Positions 59,600-64,000 of a stretch of DNA of 64,000 nt are shown here, one piece after another. The stretch spans positions 30,997,992 to 31,061,991 of the forward strand of contig CM077600.1 in NCBI GenBank assembly GCA_039654915.1, given 5' to 3'. Origin of the DNA: Aquilaria yunnanensis. Lineage: Eukaryota; Streptophyta; Magnoliopsida; Malvales; Thymelaeaceae. The translations under genes and the position numbers were made by a program. The notes under the pieces are model-generated. The model saw only the letters and a program-made list of their open reading frames with translations, made no database searches and was not told where the DNA came from. Position 1 is the stretch's first letter. The number at the start of each line of letters is the position of its first letter.

Positions 59600-62500
59600 A
59601 AACTCCGAGGGAGGCATGGCTTATCTGGATAAAAATGGAACGATGTCGTTTAAATACAAAATTTTCCTTTTTGTTTTTTGAGTAGAAGTACATTTTCTTT
59701 ATTCATTTTTACTTTTTAAATCAAGCATTTCCCTTTGCTTATGCCTTGTAATAGAATTTATTGTACTTATTGCTAATTGAATAGATGTGGTTTATGACCC
59801 GAATCTCACTCATGAAGAGTAATAAGAGTGATCTTACTTTCCTCAAAATATTATCGCTTTTTTTGCATAGTATAATTATTTTTTGTTTTAAGTAATTGCT
59901 TCTAACATAACACTATTCACAGTTTGGATACATAATTCATTTTGCATTTTTCTTGATTCATCATTAAGGCTATATTGTCTTGTTGTAAAATAGAGCTTGG
60001 AAAATGCTGTATGTGTAAAATGTAGATTTTACTTTGTTTGGTACGTTCTTAAAATATATCCAAAAGGAAAATGTTTTACATCTTAAATTTGAGATTGGCG
60101 TAAAATATTTTCATCCAAAATTTGCCGGAGGGCACTTAATACTAAAACTTAAATTTTGAAAATTTTAATCATTTTTTCTTCGATACTTCTTCATTTTTCT
60201 ATTCTCTCTGTTCTTCGTCTCTTTTCTCATGTTTTTTTTTGTTTGTTCTATCTTTCTTCTATTTTTCTTTCCTTTTCTTTTTGTTTATTACTTTTTCTAA
60301 AAAATTTCAATTTAGCACTTTAATTATCAAATTAATTCTACATACTGAGTAGTCTAAATAAATTTTTATAAGTAAAGATTAGTAATTACATCAATTGAAT
60401 GAAATTGTTATGAAAAAAAAAAAAGAATTGTGTATTTTTAAAATTAATATCTTTCACAAAAAACATATAAATTATTTGAAATCATTTTAATTTTTATTTT
60501 GTATATATTCTTGGTGAGATCACTGAACCTTTATTAATTTACCCATAATAGTTCTAGTCTTATCATGTTGCTTCTTCTTTATTACTTGGTGGAAATATGT
60601 GGGTTGTTGGAAGAAGTTAAAGCATTCAAACTGATTTACTAGAATGATTATGTAAAAAATTATTTGATTTTAGTAATAATGCAAGGATTCAATATAATAA
60701 TTTCCCAATATTTTACATCTTCAAACAAAGGGAAATGAAGCTGAAATATAAATTTTTTTCATGTAAATTATTAAATATTTTATGTTATAAAAATAATTAC
60801 ATTGAAATAAACAAAGCCTAAACCTCACTTGTAGTCCGTACTTCTAGGTAGTTGCAATTTTTCCTGGACTTTTCTATCTAACAGTTAGGCCTCCAATTTT
60901 TGGTTTTGCCCTTTTTTTTTTCTTTTGATTTTTTTTTTTAACTCAAAGCCTTTATGAGTAAGGGGTATGAAAGAGTATTTATGAATGATATGGAGTAAAT
61001 TGTATGTTTTTTGAAATTTAGAGTACCTCAATCCACATTTGACAACATTTTAGTGCATTACTTTGGTGAGGCGAGTTGAACCCAAGCCGTTGCCCGGGTG
61101 TGTGTGGAGTATCCTTTGTTGTCATTCTACTAGCTAGGCCTAGGCGAGGACCTTTCAATTTTTAGGCCATCATTATACCCTTTCCCAGGCTCATCCCCAA
61201 ACTTTTCCATTGAAACCCCAGTTCTCAAGTATTCTTTCCCCCTTTTTCAAAGAAATATCACGGTCAAGCACAAAAGAAATTAAATTAGATTAATTTGTCT
61301 CAAATCCTCCGCCTTAGGATACTAAGGTGAAAGTTGGGGGTTTGGACTCCGCCCAATAAATTTCTTATAAATGTCAATTTATGTTTTTTTGGTGGGCTTT
61401 TGGGTATTGGAAAAACAGACATTTTCATACTCCATCTACTATAAAATATCTCCTACCCCTTAATACTTGTGAAGATGTTTCTATGTGCTAAAAAAAGTTA
61501 GATTAATCTAAAATAACTGATTTTTATTTTTAAGATATTTTTATACAAAATTAATGTCATTTGAAAGTTAATACTATATAGATACAATAATCTATTTAAT
61601 AACATTTTCCTTCCTAATCTAATTAAATTTTTATGAAATTTTTATTTACTAAACCTAAAAAGGAAAAATTAAATAAAAAATTTCATTAAATTATAGAAAA
61701 ATGTTAATTAATGGATTATTGTACCTGTATAAATTAGCTTTCAAATAATATTAGTTCTGAACAAAAAAAAGCAAAAAAAATTAACCTGATTTAATATAAA
61801 ACATATATTAACTTGCGTATGATCCTATAATAAAGGATGAACTTGAAAACTATTATACTGGTAATACTTCTCTGTGTTTTCTACCATTGTAATCAACTTA
61901 ATGCATCATTCTTAATTTTGTTGATTTTTCACTTAACCTGCATACCAATTGATATTTTATAATTTAATGATTACAAAAAAAATATTTGTTTGAAAAATTA
62001 ATATTTTATTATTTTTTAAATTTAGGTAAAGTTCATAAAAAATAATTAATTTCTTAAAAAATTTACTTAAGTGATTATTATGTAGATAGAGTATTAGTTT
62101 TAAAATACGTTATTTTAGATTAAAAAATAAAAAATAATTAAAAATAATGTGTTTTTTATATTAAATTCTAAATTTCCCATTTGTTAAAGTAATGGCAATC
62201 CTGTTTTATGTTGTTGCTGAAAAAAAAAATTGTTATATGTACATTGATATTGACCCTTTTTTAAGAGGTTGTGGTTATGCTTCTGAATATAAAAAAAACT
62301 GTGTTTATGCTTCCGAATACCAAAAAAAAAAATCTGCGTTTATGTTTTATTTATTTAGGAGTATTTATTTATTGTATCAAACATGTACGGTAGTAAAAAG
62401 GGCAAAAGACATGCGATGACGAAAAGGGCGATGCTGGTGTTGCGGCTCGAAGGTGAGATGTAACGCTGTAGAAATACCAGGTTTATTTAACCGAATGAAT

Positions 62501-64000
62501 TTATCCTGAATTTTGTTATTGGTAGGAGCATTAAAAATATAGTTTTTTTATTTATGAGTACGCTTTTCCCTCCATATCTATTAAACCATTTGATGTGAAA
62601 TAGATTGAGAATATGAAAAAAATTTATATGTTGTTTTTACTTTTATCCTTAATTTTTTATAAATAATTGAAAATATTAGATAAAGTGAATATTTAAATGA
62701 TAGTTTAAATTATAATATAATAAAGTAATTTATTAAATATGAAAATTTTGCAAGACTTGAGATTACCAAAGTAGAATATGTTGCAATAGTTTTGAGACGA
62801 TGACATATAAAGAAATAGTTTTATTCCCCTCTATGGATGGATTAATTTTTAAAAATAAAAGCCTATTTAGTTAATATTATATAAAATAAATAGATGAGTG
62901 ATTTGTAAAACAAAAAAAAATTAACTATTGCATGTTTACCGATGTTATTAATATATTTTGAATTATAATATACAGTATGTGCGACATGGTTGTGTATTGC
63001 AATATTTTAACGCGTTAGATGTATTTAAATTGATATTGACATAACAAAGGGAAAAAACCATAATATGATAGGAAGACATATTTATCTTGTCAAAAACCCA
63101 TGAAACTCTCCTTTGTTGAAATTAATTAAGACCATAGCCATTAAATTTTCTTTTTTCTCCTTCGCCTCCAATGTCTTGTCATATAACTTGCAATCTCAAT
63201 AAAAACTTAAAAAAATAAAAAAAAATTGAGTCAAAGGTAGTTTGAAGTTTTGAACTAACCTTGATGGTGCTAACTTCATTTATCTAAGTGTGATACGATA
63301 AAATCCTATGTGACACTAACCTCTAATTTTTCCATCATTTTCTTACTTTATACAAGGTATTGCATGAATCTTGTAAACAATTGCATCTTTTGCTCCAATA
63401 ATTATATTTTTGTAATAAGTGATAATTGACAAACAAAATACTAAGGCATCTTTTTGTGTGCCTAATTTGATGGTTGGAATACAGGACTCAATCGTCATAT
63501 TTATAAGATGTAGGACCAACCTGAAAAAGTTAAAAAATTTTAGGGACTAACTAAAATTTTTCAAATTAAAATGAAACGTAAAAATACAAATGTCAAGATT
63601 ATTTTTTGATGTGTATAATGATAGTACATCTATATTACAATTAAGGAATAAATTTTTACGAAGATGAAATCAACATGTTACAAAAAATTTAACTTTAATT
63701 AATTATTTTTTAATACTCAAATTTTAATATTTAGAATGCCACAAATTTTGAACATATTTAATTTTTAGAAGAATGAATGGATTTCATTGTTCATCTACAG
63801 TATATGAACAGTGCACCATCTTTTTGGGATTTTTGTGCCTTTTTTTTTTTTTTTGGTCCTTTTTCGGATGCGATTTGCTCTTTTATTAATTTGATCCTAT
63901 TTAGCAAGACGCTCATCTTTGTCAGGGCTACTGTTGTAATTTTCCTGGTTTTAAGTCTGTTACACTTTTGTGTCGGTAAAAAGACAATTTCAGTCCCTAA
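59600..64000. other. AT-rich intergenic DNA, no gene recognised
   Basis: Only short ORFs occur; the one at 62192-62419 contains a small repeat (GCTTCTGAATATAAAAAAAA type) and is not convincing. Pyrimidine-rich runs occur near 60180-60300 and 63840. The last 200 bp resembles the unique-flank text of plant transposons but no terminus is visible before the window ends. Confidence 0.5.

Noticed and set aside
62192..62419. 75-codon ORF as a gene
   Set aside because: AT-rich, with a small internal repeat and poly-A runs; no similarity or gene context.

Overview
The window is nuclear DNA of a flowering plant, most likely a eudicot. The genes have many short introns with GT/AG borders, the families are plant-specific (UGT74-type glycosyltransferase, plastid phytyl ester synthase, plant WDR48 homologue), and the intergenic DNA is AT-rich and full of TIR transposons, solo LTRs and MITEs. 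The species cannot be fixed from the sequence.

Genes. (1) Minus strand, 1-1152: the 5' part of a UGT74-like UDP-glycosyltransferase, cut by the window edge. (2) Minus, 32065-33120: a plant protein of unknown function with a 31-residue internal duplication; a broken paralogue lies at 37650-38400. (3) Minus, 39037-44749: a complete 13-exon phytyl ester synthase-like gene, 722 codons, every junction in phase. (4) Minus, 51688-58872: a complete 17-coding-exon WDR48/UAF1 homologue, 763 codons, all in phase, with a probable 5'UTR intron. (5) 48174-49852: a young Pack-MULE with about 370-bp terminal inverted repeats, carrying pieces of a PUB-type armadillo gene and of the epsilon-COP gene.

The first 19.5 kb is the unusual part. 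The 5' end of the UGT gene and about 2.6 kb upstream of it are duplicated in inverted orientation, forming a large palindrome (centre near 12.12 kb). The far copy stops after about 15 UGT codons (19503-19546). In the near copy an 8.2-kb nonautonomous MULE-like element (1260-9479, target duplication GTGGGGCAC at 1251-1259 and 9480-9488) sits 99 bp upstream of the start codon. The far copy lacks it and so preserves the empty site. The element carries a satellite-like array with higher-order periodicity, a degenerate telomere-like array and a duplicated 0.96-kb block. The palindrome arms carry a related 22-bp array and telomere-like blocks. Two elements with LTR-type ends (TG...CA, 5-bp target duplications CTCGG and ACTAT) later entered the far arm.

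From 19.5 to 31.5 kb there is no convincing gene, but nested Stowaway/mariner-like elements, another MULE with a 9-bp target duplication, and one of two copies of a palindromic MITE (29741-30184; the other is at 46147-46605). A Ty3/gypsy remnant lies near 36.25-37.4 kb, a decayed organellar small-subunit rRNA fragment at 50478-50574, and the last 4.4 kb is AT-rich DNA without a recognisable gene.
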